A DNA stretch of 64,000 nucleotides, taken from positions 12,478,134 to 12,542,133 of the forward strand of contig JAJEKV010000028.1 in NCBI GenBank assembly GCA_021234155.1, written 5' to 3'. Positions 21,871 to 34,190 of this stretch are shown here, one piece after another; the stretch's first letter is position 1; each line of letters begins with the position of its first letter. Origin of the DNA: Isoetes taiwanensis (lineage: Eukaryota; Streptophyta; Lycopodiopsida; Isoetales; Isoetaceae). A program made the position numbers and the translations under genes. Under the pieces are notes generated by a model. That model was not told where the DNA came from. It was given only the letters and a program-made list of their open reading frames with translations, and made no database searches.

Positions 21871-22097
21871 GATAGATAGGTAGATAGTAGTTTTAACGTC
21901 ACGCCACTAGGCAGCATCCAACTGGACATGTGACCACACACCACACTACATTGCTTGGTTGGGCCCTGCCCCCAACCACCTTACATTGCGTCTGTTGGGA
22001 TTTGACCCCCAACAGTACCGAGTGCGATTCTGGACGGTCTCGAACTCGAGACCACATTGCTAAGAAACTAGTGTGTTACCACTAGACCACTTTACCT
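21871..22097 (-). mobile_element. tRNA-derived SINE
   Basis: Read on the minus strand from about 22096, the element starts GGTAAAGTGGTCTAGTGG. TGGTCTAGTGG fits an RNA polymerase III A box at about +8, and GTTCGAGACC fits a B box at about +52 (22036-22045), the spacing of a tRNA. A unique body follows. The tail reads GTGACGTTAAAAC and then CTATCTACC-type repeats, resembling the 3' ends of both LINE families here. It is about 227 bp long with no coding capacity. I found no clear target-site duplication by eye. Confidence 0.8.
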
Positions 22098-22618
22098 ACA
22101 CGTAGAGCAGAGCACAATGGTCGATGTCTTGATGCATCAATGCTTTCGCAGACCCTTGAATACTTCGCTATCCGAATTTGTTATGTACGCAATACTTTGC
22201 ATTTTCACAAAAATGTGCCTTTATGTTCGAAAAGGACAAAAAGTGTCATAAATAAAAATGGTGGAGGAGCTCGTGTTCCTTAGAGTCTTTATAGCGTTCA
22301 CACAATCTCCAAACTCATACAACATATTTCTTTTCCTCATAATGATGCTCGTCCACGATATCCACATTCAATGCCTTGTAACTGTTAGATGTTGCTCGTA
22401 GCAAATTCCCATATTGGCTTAGAACGAGCACATGTATCTCATTTCCAGGAGCAGCGAACAAACAAGTTTAATTCTGGATCGCTTTTGTTGACTTCAGATT
22501 GGGCATGCCAACAGAATCCCCGCTTGCCGCGCATTTGGTGCCACTAGATGATTCTATCTGCACTGTCGCACTAGTTAATGGGATGTGAAAGGAACGAGGA
22601 CGAGCAATAGAGCTTTAC

Positions 22619-23631
22619 TTGATGATGGTTGCAAGACTTGAGGTGGCATCCATTGAAGGACCTGGAGTTCTGCTTTCCTTATTGCCCACAGATGGTGCAA
22701 ACATTCGGTCACTATTAAGCATGACCCATGACCAACCTATACACGTCAACCTGCTAGTTGTTGTTAGGGTTAAAAAACATGGGATGTTCCCTTGTTTGCT
22801 AGTCGCAGATGGGTATGGCAAAAAGGATATTGCAGAATTGAAGTCCTGGCCTGAACATGGACATCTATTTGAGAAGCTCAAATGCTTATTTATTTTAAGG
22901 TGTAAACCCATTGCCTTATTCAAGACCTTGAAGGTAAGTGTGTTCCGTGGTCAAACTAGTTTAACATCTGCGAAGGCTACAATGGCATTCAAGATTGTAG
23001 ACAACGCAATGTCAAGCTGATTTCCGGATGCATTATGGTTTCCAGATGATTATGTAGTGGGACACTCACAAACGAAGTGTTTGCAACACACGTTCTAGAC
23101 AATACCAAGGCATATGTTTTGCTGCATAACCTAAGTCAAAATTGTCCTTGCTTGTCATCTTTTTTCATACGACTTTCTACTAATCAAATATTTTTGGATG
23201 TGCAGGTCTCAGGCACATTGAGATTGAATATAACTGGCGACAACAAGGTCGTGAAGACGTGCAATGGTTGCAAGAAGGTAGTGTCGGACATTGTCTGCGA
23301 GAAGTGCGAGAAGGACGACCTGACGGAAGAGTTAACAGTGTTCGATGATATTGACACTGGATGCAAGACGCTAAATTTGACATTGATGGGAGCATTGCTT
23401 GACAAATTCTTTGATTGTCCATTAGGAGAGGCATTGGCTACAATGAAGGCAGATCCTCGATCATTGCGCCAAAGCATATTGAAGAGCCGTGGTAAATGCT
23501 CGTTCAAGCTGAATCATGGATTACAAATCATTGCTTCGACGGTCCTAGGTTCATTGGTCACGTATTCAAAAAAATATAACCTAAATTTACTAAATAAACA
23601 TCATATGTATTGTTCAGAAAGTCTAAAATAG
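22619..23631 (+). CDS. OB-fold/zinc-ribbon-like gene fragment
   Basis: Two coding-looking blocks are separated by a likely intron. The first (from 22619) includes SLLPTDGANIRSLLSMTHDQ, VRVKKHGMFPCLLVADGYG and TSAKATMAF, which recall OB-fold segments of RPA-like proteins. A GTAAGT donor may lie at 22932. The second block follows an acceptor (GTGCAG, ending at 23204) and has KTCNGCKKVV-SDIVCEKCEKD, a four-cysteine zinc ribbon, then FFDCPLGEALATMKADP. This order resembles single-strand-DNA-binding proteins of the RPA/MEIOB type, but I cannot assign a family with confidence. It may be a partial gene or a pseudogene. Confidence 0.4.
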
Positions 23632-23964
23632 GTCAATTTGAAAGTTCCAAAGATAACCTACTCTTCCTCTATGCAACAAAATAAGTGACATGCATGAGCC
23701 TATAGCTTCATATACAAGTTCATGAAATAAAGAATCCAAGTATAGCTTGAGCACTAATGTGACAAATAAGTGCACTTCTTATTTACACAAACATCAAATC
23801 ATATGATTGAGAATATCTTTGGCATACACACATGAAGCTATTTTTTTTCATATTATTGCATTCCATAAAATTATGACTTGTCTAGATATACTATGGAATA
23901 CATAGTTCACATCCTCAAACTTGCATATCTACAATAGTGTTTCATGACCAAAAATCTGTGGAAA

Positions 23965-24308
<344 letters not shown>

Positions 24309-24399
<91 letters not shown>
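24309..24399. repeat. (GA)n microsatellite 2
   Basis: A perfect or near-perfect GA repeat of about 90 bp, in the same orientation as the first tract. Confidence 0.95.
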
Positions 24400-24401
<2 letters not shown>

Positions 24402-24851
24402 TGTGTTGCATACATCTCGCATTTTGAGTCTGCAATCATTGGGTTTCACTTTTTCTTGCGAGGTTTGGAGTTAAACTATGCATCAATGTTTCATTCCTCT
24501 ACAAAACCTGCTCCTCAGATGTTTGAAGCTCTCCGTGACAAAAAACCGATCTGAGGTCTTCAAGGAGTTCTCTCATTTCTATGCTAACAAAACATGTATT
24601 TCCATTTTCTGCTCTATTACACTTGTCCTTATGCTTCTGCAATACTTCTTCCATGTCGAGCACCAAAGATTTCTTCAGGCCAATTCCCATAAAGCCATGG
24701 CATCAAGTATTCTATTGTCTAGAAGTAACAATTTGAATTAATTGTCAAAACATGACTTTCAACTATGATTTAAGCCACTTCACCCTCCGGCCATGGAGGG
24801 CAACCCTCCGTGTGCAGCACCTTGTTTTTTTAAGGACGAAAGCCAAAAAAT

Positions 24852-25020
24852 TTATTAGGGTATCTTCAGACCATGGGTTAAATATGCTATGTAAAAAATT
24901 AATTTAACAATCAACACACATGCTTTTTGTTAAGGAAATTGTTAAAAAGGAGGGGTTAATTTATAACAATTTGTTAGAGCTAAATTAAGGCTTTAACAGG
25001 ATTTCACATTGCATATAGTT
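24852..25020. repeat. AT-rich repeat, uninterrupted copy (LINE empty site)
   Basis: It runs from TTATTAGGGTATCTTCAGAC to about CTTTAACAGGATTTCACATTGC. It contains CTTTTTGTTAAGGAAATTG in one piece at about 24923-24941, the site occupied by a LINE at 18054-20671. A related inverted copy with extra internal repeats lies at 46878-47155. Confidence 0.75.
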
Positions 25021-25737
25021 ATGTTAAAAATTAATAATTCGTTAACAATCTTCCAAGAATTGGACGAAATTTTATTCGATGCCCCTGCCGCTGGTTTAGT
25101 GCTGTTATGGCGGCTCCATCGCCGCTCCATCGCCAATTGACAGAGCTTTCTCTGGTATGCTACCATTTTATGCATTTCAGACCAGCATTTTGAAGTACCA
25201 GCATTTCGTTTTGTCTTCCTGCCTGATTCCTCATGTTTTTTGTTTAGGCAAAGGACGACTTCTTCCTTGCACGCATTGTCAATACCAGATAATTGATATC
25301 AGACAATCAGATATTTTTTCTCATCGACTTTGTTTCCTTATTTCTCTATCTTTTAAGTGTTCTTTGTCTCTATCTTTTATACTGTCATATATCCCATCAG
25401 CTCATATCCCATCAGTTTCTGCATACTCTTACCTACAAAACATACAGTAAATCAAAAGGCTGTCGATTGTAGTACAAGAGCATATGATCATTTTATATGC
25501 ATGAAGCTTTTAGCAGATAGAGATAAAAATCTGAATTACAATAGATCTTATATTATATACATGAAGGTTTCAGCAGATCGTGATAGAAATCTGAATGCTT
25601 CTTACAGATTAAATTTGTGGGTTTTCCCATCAGTTTAAATTTGTGGGTTTGGGAAACTCTTAAATTTTGATAGGAAAATTTAGAGTACATATAGAGAGTT
25701 ACATTATCCAAAGCAGTAGTCCTAATTACTAATTAAA

Positions 25738-26505
25738 ATGCAGCAAATGGCCAGTAATGATCAAAATGATGTAGAGATTGTAGCAACCTTCCAGTGCTAG
25801 CAGCAAGGGAGAGAAGCGAGTGAGGGAAAGAAATTGGACCTTGAGTGAGGTAATCGTATTGATTGAAGCGAAGGGAATTGAATGGGAAGTTGTAGATACC
25901 CATGTGTCTACTCGAGACGTGATTGAAACTGCAGCAAGCAAATGGAAGAAAATATCAGAGTTTTTGGCAAATCAAGGGTACGTTCGAACTGCTGACATGT
26001 GCAAAACCAAATGAGACAATGTGTTATCAGATTATAAGCTTATAAAGGATTTGGATAAGCAAACAGGGGCAGCTCCATACTTTAGCATGTCTAAGGCAAG
26101 CAGAAAGGCTAAGAAAATCTTGCCTCTTGATTTTGATCAGCAGGTATTTGAGTAGGGAGAAGGCCATCCATTAATCCACATGTTACCATTGATAGTAGTG
26201 TGGGTGTGACTGCGGAGTCCACTCCCACTCCACATGATAGAGAAGCAGGATCAAGCGGAAAGAAGAGAAAGAAGAGTTCAGCTGTTGACACCCTTGCTAA
26301 GCTGCTCCAAGATGTTGAATCGCGCAACATTGACATAGAAACATCATTAGTCACAACCCAAAAGGAGGCAGTGGGGATTGAAAGAGCAAGATGCCTAGCA
26401 GATAGAGAGGATGCTGCAGCTGAAAGAGAAGATCGACGAACTCTTATGCAAGCATTTGCAAGTATTGCTAAATCATGGGAAAAAATAAGCGAAAGGCTTG
26501 GTTGA
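25738..26505 (+). pseudogene. Myb/SANT-like (trihelix) protein, PIF/Harbinger ORF1 type
   Basis: From ATG 25738 the frame reads MQQMASNDQNDVEIVA, then needs a one-base shift to continue as PSSASSKGEKRVRERNW. The DNA-binding part includes RNWTLSEVIVLIEAKGIEWE, ASKWKKISEFLANQGY and MCKTK. In this family the next residue is normally Trp (KWDN), but here it is TGA near 26012, then DNVLSDYKLIKDLDKQTG. A second stop (TAG) follows QQVFE near 26153. The tail (26200-26505) has SSGKKRKKSSAVDTLAKLLQ and a helical C-terminus. With one frameshift and two nonsense changes it is a pseudogene. Such proteins are either plant trihelix factors or the partner protein of PIF/Harbinger transposases. Confidence 0.75.
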
Positions 26506-28558
26506 TGTTGGTTTTCTATCAAATCATTGATGTTTCCATGTTATCGTAAAGTAACTTGTTGTTTAGTTTCCATTTCGGATCAACTCTAAGCTACTTGGAG
26601 CTCTATTTTTGGACCTACGTAGTTTACCAGTTTTATGTAATAAATTCTTTATGTTGAATCTATGTTTTATGTTGAATATTTGTTTATGTTGAATGTATAG
26701 TTTTACAGAAATTGAATATTGTACGGATTGTGCAAGGGATAAGTTAGAATGACTTTCTTTGCATCATTAATTTATTGGTTGAATACAAAAATGGCAATAA
26801 CATGGTCATGCCTGTAACATGGTCATGCCTGGGATTCAATGCCAATCACAGCAAAACCAAGAAAACTTGTACATTCATGCACAAAAGGCATGAATTGATT
26901 TACTGGTAAAATTGATTTACTGGTACATTTTATCACCAGATCAGAAATCTGGTATTGCTGATTCTATATGCTATGATGGTGAAAGCAAGTTGAATATGAA
27001 AGAATGTCTTAGCCAGAGATGGTTTAACTGACATTGGACAGCAGAACAAATTGCATCAAGGCACTTAAAATAATTTTGCCTCTTAAAGGCATTTAATTAC
27101 ATCATTTAAATTAATGTCTGGAAAAGGACCATAACAAGTTGCACCAATCTAATTCTGATGTTTCTGTAAGCTTAAAGAAGCAGAGCAAGTTGATTTTACA
27201 CTTAACAACTTAACACCACAGTTGATTTTACACTTAACACCATAGTTGATTTTACACCTTTGACCATATATAGAATCCTATGCAAAGGATGATACAAATT
27301 TTCCAAGCTATGAAAGCAATATAAATATTTATGCTAAGCTTCAGAGGTGCAGAACCGTGCTAAGCTTGGGAGGCCAAAATTATGCTGTTAGAAACCTTGC
27401 CTGAAAGGTTGTAACTTATAGAATGAAAGATTACAAGCTAAAACTGTAATACGAATAGGAACTTTTGCTAGTATTCTGCTTTGCAGTTTAGTTTTCTAAC
27501 AAGCATGAAGATAATTTGAGAATGGTTTAAGCCTCTGTGTTATGAGCATACAAGGTTTTGTTAGCATTCTGGCTTGCAGGTTTGGTTTTGTAACTAGAAT
27601 GAAAGTTAAAGCGTGAATTTGAGAGTGTTTAAGCCTCTATATTAAATGGGATAACGGGTCAAAATTCTTGATGATGCCATAGTGTAAAATATCTCATCAA
27701 TTCTTTCGGCAGATCAGGGGAGTGATAGAGCAATAAAAAGGAGAAAAGACTAGCCGACTCGAGGAATGAAGAAAAAAATGGAGTGCAGGTTTTTTGGACC
27801 AGTTAGAAGTTAAGGGGGAGATTTGGCAGGTCTGTGGGAAGATTTGGGACTGAGCTGCGGACACTTTGGCCAATAATACATTTTCAGGAGATTTCTGATC
27901 TGGTGATCTGCGATATTTTGCCTGCAGTAGTGATCTGGAGATTTTGTCTTACAGTATTGAAGACAGTTGGATGTCTTAGACGTCAAGTTTGCTCTAAAAT
28001 CAGAAAGCACTTAGCTTGAGGCACCTTGCGTGCTGTTATAATCAGAGCATTGTTGGTCCAAGGACCAGACATGTTGAAAATGAAGCAAAGAAATTCTTCA
28101 GAATGGTCTGCTGAGAGGGGCTGAAATGTCCTGATAACAGGAGACCTCCATGGTGTGTGATGTCTATCTTTGGCTCAGGAACCAGGGTGGTTGATTCTTC
28201 AAATGGATCCCTAGTTGCAATGCAAGACAATGCAGAAAGAATGAGCAGAAATACTGGCAGGATCCACAGATCCCCAAGTTGGGAGCTTGGTTTTGTCATT
28301 TTTGTGGGTTGAGGAAAGATCAGTGCCAAGAATGGCAATGGCTCAGAGCCCAAAAGGCGAAGCTAAGGAATGAGAGAAATGCTTGAGAATGATGCAAAGG
28401 AGGAGTCCTTTATGGAAGACCAAGGGACCCCTCTGGACCTTTGACAGCCTCACATGGTCTGATTGCAAGAGCATGTGTTGTAACCTCATGTAGCAAATTA
28501 ATGAACTTTGAAGGGTTTATAGCAAATTTAATGAACTTTGAAGGGTTTGTTTGACCAA

Positions 28559-28612
28559 CTGTATTTCTGCCGTGTTTGATATGTCTGAAGGTACCCTAAG
28601 GAAAATACCCAT
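28559..28612. repeat. 54-bp direct repeat, copy 1
   Basis: CTGTATTTCTGCCGTGTTTG onward matches 29971-30024 with two differences in 54 bases. The copies are 1.4 kb apart in the same orientation. Confidence 0.85.
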
Positions 28613-29970
28613 AAGGTATTTCTGCTGAGAGGGGCTTTCTGCTGAGAGGTATTTCTTGCATATCATACGCTTGGATAGCAGTTGGAGAGAACATATGCTA
28701 GGAAACAGATAACGGTTCTTTGTTAATCGTATGCTTAAAACTGAAAATATATTTTATGTTCCAAAGGCCCTTTGAGTTTTCAGTTGTATCAGGCCCTTTG
28801 AGGCAGAATGCAATGTCCACAGAACATGCTTTATCCATGTCCGCTTCGAAGGCCGGCATCACCTGATAACAGTTGGGTGATTGCAGAGCTCTAATTGCAG
28901 AAAATAAAGAACATATTTTTATTATCAAGCACTAATGCCAAAGGTTTTAGGTATGCTTTCACATAGTTGTTTTTTCTTTAGAAACTTGTAGGAATTTTTT
29001 AAGTTATGAAGCCAGATTTTTTCGGAATGTTGAGTTACGAGCTGTAGTTTCAACTTGTAAACTGAAGCCATCTTTCTGGCTCTTCAAGAATTATCAATCA
29101 GACATATTTATTTATCCAAAATAGAAGAAAAACTGGATATCAAAGGACCCCTCAAGATGCTGGAACAGACCTTTATTTATTCAGTGTAGGAAATTTACAT
29201 AGGTATTGATATAACATCCCGCATCCGCACCAGTTTGTCAGTTTCACATTTGTCTTCTTTTGTTGCGGCCGAGGTTGCTAGTATAACGAATCAATAAGCA
29301 TCAAAATGATCCTTTTAGTTAGCCCTATACAAATCAACCAAATTGCATTAAAACATGGTTTCATAGCTAAGTATAGATTAACCATTTATCGTTAAAGCAG
29401 AGCCTGCACCACAGGGGACAACTCCAGCATTAGCAGTAAGGTATTGTACAAATGCAGCAGGTTTGGCAGCCAGACTGGGGCTGGATAAATTTTATATGCA
29501 AAGTGGGTGCTATTCCTTATGAGCAAAGTAGTTGGTTAAAGCAAATGCCAAAGCAAGTGATGCTACTTATTTAAAAAGTTGGTAAGGTCCCTGATATTAT
29601 ATCCTGCCATCTTCTTTGTAGTAGTCAGATCAGGCATCCAAGGACGAGGCATTGGCTTGTGGCTTTGGCTTCTCTAAGAGGTACAATTGATGTTAGCAGT
29701 CTTCTCTGCAGCTGCATATGTATGCAGACATACTGTTTTACCAAGTAGATACCAATAAAGAACAAACATCCATTTTGGCCATGCTTCAGGGATTGTAAAA
29801 ATGAGTTTGTTCACTAGATGTTATAACAATTAGATTTCTACTTTTTCAGCTTGTCTTTGCAAGCTTTTTTAAGTTGCTGAATCTTTCTTTATTTTTGTCA
29901 AGTTTTAGCATAGCCTTTAAATGAGGATGATGATCCTTCCCTAAAGTTTAATTTGGTAATGAATTCAGCA

Positions 29971-30024
29971 CTGTATTTCTGCCGTGTTTGATATGTCTGA
30001 AGATACCCTAAGAAAAATACCCAT
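29971..30024. repeat. 54-bp direct repeat, copy 2
   Basis: Partner of 28559-28612. It lies about 180 bp upstream of the second LINE family 1 copy. Confidence 0.85.
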
Positions 30025-30187
30025 GGTTTATTTCACTTAACGTTGTAATTAGTAACATCTTAGGCTGTGCCTTGAGGTTCATTGTTGCACTTATTATCCA
30101 TCCTCCAAAAGAATTCTTCAAGTTTACAGTCGTCTTTATAGGAATAGGTAAAGTAAAGTATAGTTTTTTCTAATTCTTAGTCAATTA

Positions 30188-31591
30188 ATGCTCATCCTGA
30201 GCATGCTATACGAGGCATGCTCAGGCCGTATCACATCGTCAGCACAGCCGGTAATCAGTAGCATTGGAGTGCGTCAGGGTTGCCCCCTCTTCCCCACACT
30301 CTTTGGCCTATACATTGATCAACTCGAAGATTGGCTCTCTGAGCATGGAGGTGCGGGCGCACATCTCATGCATCACACAATTCGGCAACTCATATATGCT
30401 GACGATGTCAACCTCCTGGCCTATACTCCAGAGGACATGCAACGTCACCTGGATGCTCTTGACACTTTTTGCCAATTCACTGGCATGCGAGTTAACTCAG
30501 CCAAAACTAGGGTGCTGCTAGTTGCATCATCCCGTCAGCCAAGGCTTCCCTCATTCACTTACCAGGGACAAGAGGTAGAGGTGGCTCCGACCTACAAGTA
30601 CTTGGGGATCGAGTTCTCAACTACCACCCATTGGGATGCTGCCATTAGGTTGCGGGTCACGGCGGGTTGGAAAGCACTATATGCCATGCAGAACAATAGC
30701 CACAAGGTAGAGTTGTATGCCTGGGGCCACCAGTCACACTTGTTTCGGGCCTTGGTTGAGCCGGTCCTTTTGTATGGGGCAGAAGTGTGGGGTCCGGTGA
30801 TATCCCTCAACACCTAGAATGACCTCGAACAGGTGCAGAAGGCCTTCTTGGCACGGGCCCTGGGGGTGAAGTCCACAGTTCCATACCAGATCCTACTCCA
30901 GGAGACAGGCTTTCTACCCCTTCAACGGGCTGCATTGGAACGCCATATCGTTTACTTCCAGAAGGTGGTCGCTATGGCTGATGCACGCTTGCCCCACCTT
31001 GCTTTGGCCACGGCGATGGGCCCCCAACGCCTGAAATCCTGCTGTAAAGACAAGCAAGCTCAATGGTTCTCACGTTGGGGTGTGCAGACAAATAGATGCG
31101 TCCAGGTTAGGACAAAGAAAGATCGCAAGGCACTTAAGCTGTACCTAGATGCTACTTTCCTTCGCAAGCTCTGGGATGCATATGCTCTGACGCACGTTAA
31201 GCTGGCACACTATCAACAGCAAGTCAATCCTAGGCTCACAAGAGGCCCACACCAGTACTTGTACACCCAGCTGCCCATGAAGAAGCGAAGACTTATAGCT
31301 TCCATTCGCACGGGTGCACATCGCCTCCGCATTGAAACAGGGCGTTGGGCTCGGGAAGCACGAGAGCAAAGGCTTTGCCAGTATTGCCACCAGGGCGCCA
31401 TTGAGGATGAATGTCATGCCCTCCAGGCCTGCCCATCATTTGCCCATATCCGAGAGCGCTATGTTCGATTACTAGTGCCCGGCCAGCCATTGCATCAGTT
31501 ATTAACTACGGCGTCAGTGGGTTTGTTGGGGTCATACCTCCAGGAGGTTATGGATGCACGGACTCATTTGTGTCCTACGGGACGGTATTGA
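30188..31591 (+). pseudogene. LINE reverse transcriptase 3' part, one nonsense change
   Basis: Both open segments align with residues from about 280 to the end of the 740-residue ORF at 18235-20457, with few changes (for example MADARLPHLALATAMGPQRL). The break is a single TGG-to-TAG change near 30815. The RT palm is incomplete because the first catalytic Asp block (FVDFAKAFD) was lost with the 5' end. Confidence 0.85.
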
Positions 31592-31803
31592 AATGTCCTA
31601 TATAATTGTACAACGTGCTAGCATACTTATTACTGCTAAGGTTTTTCCCTCGAAAACCCTTCGGGGCGGGGGTTTTTTAATCATGTCGGTAATACGCTTG
31701 CTGCTCTCTTTTTTGTTTGGGTCCCATATGCCAATTGGTCTCCGTGGACGCTAAAAATCTATTCTATTCTATTCTATTCTATTCTATTCTATTCTATTCT
31801 ATT
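30204..31803 (+). mobile_element. LINE family 1, copy 2, 5'-truncated
   Basis: It begins inside the RT domain (CTATACGAGGCATGCTCAGG) and runs to the conserved 3' UTR, GTGGACGCTAAAAATCTATTC and a (TTCTA)n tail of about 47 bp. The active-site box YADDVN is intact here, unlike copy 1. A TAG replaces the Trp codon of NTWNDL near 30815, splitting the protein into 30188-30817 and 30833-31591. The C-terminal CQYCHQGAIEDECHALQACP is kept. Dead on arrival by truncation. Confidence 0.9.
31757..31803. repeat. (TTCTA)n LINE tail
   Basis: About nine TTCTA pentamers end LINE copy 2. Copy 1 has about two of the same unit, so tail length varies between insertions. Confidence 0.9.
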
Positions 31804-32015
31804 ATATGTGAACATTGATGCTTGGGTGTAAAATCGCTAGTGGGGTACAACTTTTGGCGAAGCGTTTAAGCACTTTAAGTGCTGAAACTCGCGGACGTCG
31901 AAGCCCGTCACGCCCTTCTCCCTCCTTTTCCCCTGGGCGCGAAAACTCAGATCAATGTTTCACTGTTGATGATGGAGGCATGGAGCGTGGATGATTTTCA
32001 CAGCATCAGAGGTCT

Positions 32016-32351
32016 GTGCAATTCGGGGGTGAAGCCCCACGAGGAAGAGTCACGGATCGAGATTGGGATTCTGTTTGGACAAAGAAGTTGAACAAGGGAA
32101 AGATAAAATGGCACTGTGCAAAGGAGCATCTTCAAGAGAAGTTGGAAACACTCTGCCGAAAAATCTACAAGAATTGTCACAACAAAGAAGTAAGAAAGCA
32201 ACTGGCCCTTGCTTTTGCGTTTGAAAATTGCACTAGATCAATACTTGCACCTGAGGAACACAAAGTAAACTGGGCTGCATTTGCTGTGCAATGCCAAAGA
32301 TACCACAACAATAGACAAGTAAAAACAGAGGCAGATGTTGTAACATGTTAG
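32016..32351 (+). CDS. Uncharacterised ORF, 111 aa
   Basis: A Lys/Cys/His-containing frame with HCAKEHLQEKLETLCRKIYK and NWAAFAVQCQRYHNNRQ. No domain is recognised. It lies between two LINE insertions and could be a remnant exon. Confidence 0.2.
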   Translation: MQFGGEAPRGRVTDRDWDSVWTKKLNKGKIKWHCAKEHLQEKLETLCRKIYKNCHNKEVRKQLALAFAFENCTRSILAPEEHKVNWAAFAVQCQRYHNNRQVKTEADVVTC

Positions 32352-32675
32352 GAAAACTGAAATGAAGGAAGGAAGGAAGGAAGAAAGTATATTTTAACGT
32401 CCGCGGAGGCCAAACTTGACCTATGAGACGGTACATGCAGTACACAAAGCAGATAAAACCACACCAAAAAGACAAATGCTACTATACAATGTGTCCCTAC
32501 TACTGGGATGAAAAAACCCCCACATGGGAGGAAAAACCCTGGTAGTAGGCTCTCAGATCCCTTTGTCCTGTAAGGGATTCTCTAACCAGAGACTTGCAAA
32601 ATGTAGGATGCGAGACGTGCAACCATTGGCGATGCCAAAGAATTGATGCAAATGGTGCCTCGTGAGCATCTAAGA

Positions 32676-33167
32676 TCAGCATGTGTTGCTCGGATATGCG
32701 TATATGCGGACACTCTTGCAGAGCATGGTGCGATCCTCATCGTCCGCATGTGGCAACACCGCATATTCTCTCATGCCGGGGATTCTCTCGCCCTCCATCC
32801 GTAGTCCAACGACTGCTTCAATTCTGAGATGATGGGACCCGTCCTCACGGAGGCAATAGCTCTCCGCTTCTTCATAGATATATGCTTTCAAGTAATCGGG
32901 TGTGGGCCATGTTCCAAAGTGTTGGATTAACTTGCGTGTGGTAGTGCTCGTTTTAGGCTTTGCACGAAGTGGTTGCATCCCACGTAGTGGTGGCAAAGCG
33001 CCATTCAGGTGTCGCCTTTGCCTCGGGCATCGTGCATAGCCACAATCTGGCCGGTAGTCTATAGACCACGTTATAACCACCCCCGACGGTGCTCTGCCAT
33101 ACCCTCTTCGGTCGTTGTGGCTCTTGTGCCAATAACAAAGCCCCTCGGGAAGACGTTGTGCATCCAT
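32676..33167 (-). pseudogene. LINE family 2 C-terminal region
   Basis: The frame contains GTWPTPDYLKAYIYEEAESY and REDGSHHLRIEAVVGLRMEG, corresponding by position to the post-RT part of family 1 (HRLRIETGRWAREAREQRLC). The zinc-knuckle cysteines are not clearly kept in this frame. Frameshifts separate it from the RT. Confidence 0.55.
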
Positions 33168-33515
33168 GCCGGTGACCTTGTGGAAATATGCAAGATGTCC
33201 ACAAGATAGCGGAATGTTGCAGGGCCGAACCCGGTCTCATATAGCAAAAATCTGATCGAAATTGTGTCTTTGATACCTAGATCAGTATGTTAAGAAGGCC
33301 TTTTGCACCCTTTCTAGCTTATCCTGGTGTTCTTGCTAATTGCTGGACCCCAGACCTCTACCCCATACAACAATACCGGGTTCAACGAGTGCTCAACAGT
33401 GTGCTCTGCGTGCCAATCACATAGGTCTATTCTCAGTAGCGGCTATTCTCGCATAGCATACGGGGCTTTCCATCCCGCAATGACCGTCTTTCCACATAAA
33501 TCATCCCATAACATG

Positions 33516-34190
33516 CTAGCGCAAAAAGTCGATTCCCAGATACTTGAAGGTCCTTACAACATCCACCTTCTGTCCTCTGTAATAGAGATCTGGGATATCA
33601 TGCTGCGAGGAGAGGACTGCCAGGAGCTTAGTTTTCTGCAGGTTCACCGTCATTCCTGTTGTGTCACAGAACCCACTAAGAGCGTCCAAATGCTGCTGCA
33701 TACTCCTGGCTGTATGGGATAGCAAGTCTACATCATCTGCATAGAGCAATTGCCTTATACTGTATGCCTCTGATAGTTGTGGGCCACCGCCCCCATGTTC
33801 TTGCATCCAAGTCTCCAACTTGTCAATGTAGAGACCAAAGAGCGTTGGAGATAACGACATCCCCGCTTTAACCCCTATGGTGCTAGCAACAACGCTGATC
33901 CGATGCATGCAATGCAGATATATCCCATCATAGAGTCTATAGATGACATTTTGTAAGTTCTCAGGCATGCAAATACCGCAAATGCTGCCACAACAGGTCC
34001 CGAGGGACCGTATCATATGCCGTCTTGAAATCCACGAAACAGGAGTACAGGTCACGCCGCTCATTGCGAGTAGCTTCCATAAGGATTCTGAGAGTGAATA
34101 TATGGTCGACAGGGAGGGCAGGGAAACCCCGCCTGGCCAATCAGACGCACTCCGGCTTCCTCTCACCGAAGTTAACTTCTTCTCCACCAC
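33516..34190 (-). pseudogene. LINE family 2 reverse transcriptase
   Basis: It contains VIYRLYDGIYLHCMHRIS, TIGVKAGMSLSPTLFGLYID and an intact YADDVDLLSHTA active-site box, followed by NLQKTKLLAVLSSQ and TFKYLGIDF. It is clearly related to, but distinct from, LINE family 1. The N-terminal palm is out of frame upstream (compare the frame at 34620-35063, where the linker before RT is found). Confidence 0.85.

Larger units (their letters stand above)
26506..30200. other. Gene-poor stretch with short duplications
   Basis: No recognisable gene in 3.7 kb. Visible features are small duplications: AACATGGTCATGCCTG twice near 26810, ATTTAATGAACTTTGAAGGG twice near 28494-28550, and a 54-bp direct repeat listed separately. 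Short ORFs lack domains. Confidence 0.5.

Noticed and set aside
22036-22096. Functional tRNA gene
   Set aside because: The A and B boxes are spaced as in tRNA, but no full cloverleaf acceptor stem is visible, and the sequence continues into a SINE body with a LINE-like tail.
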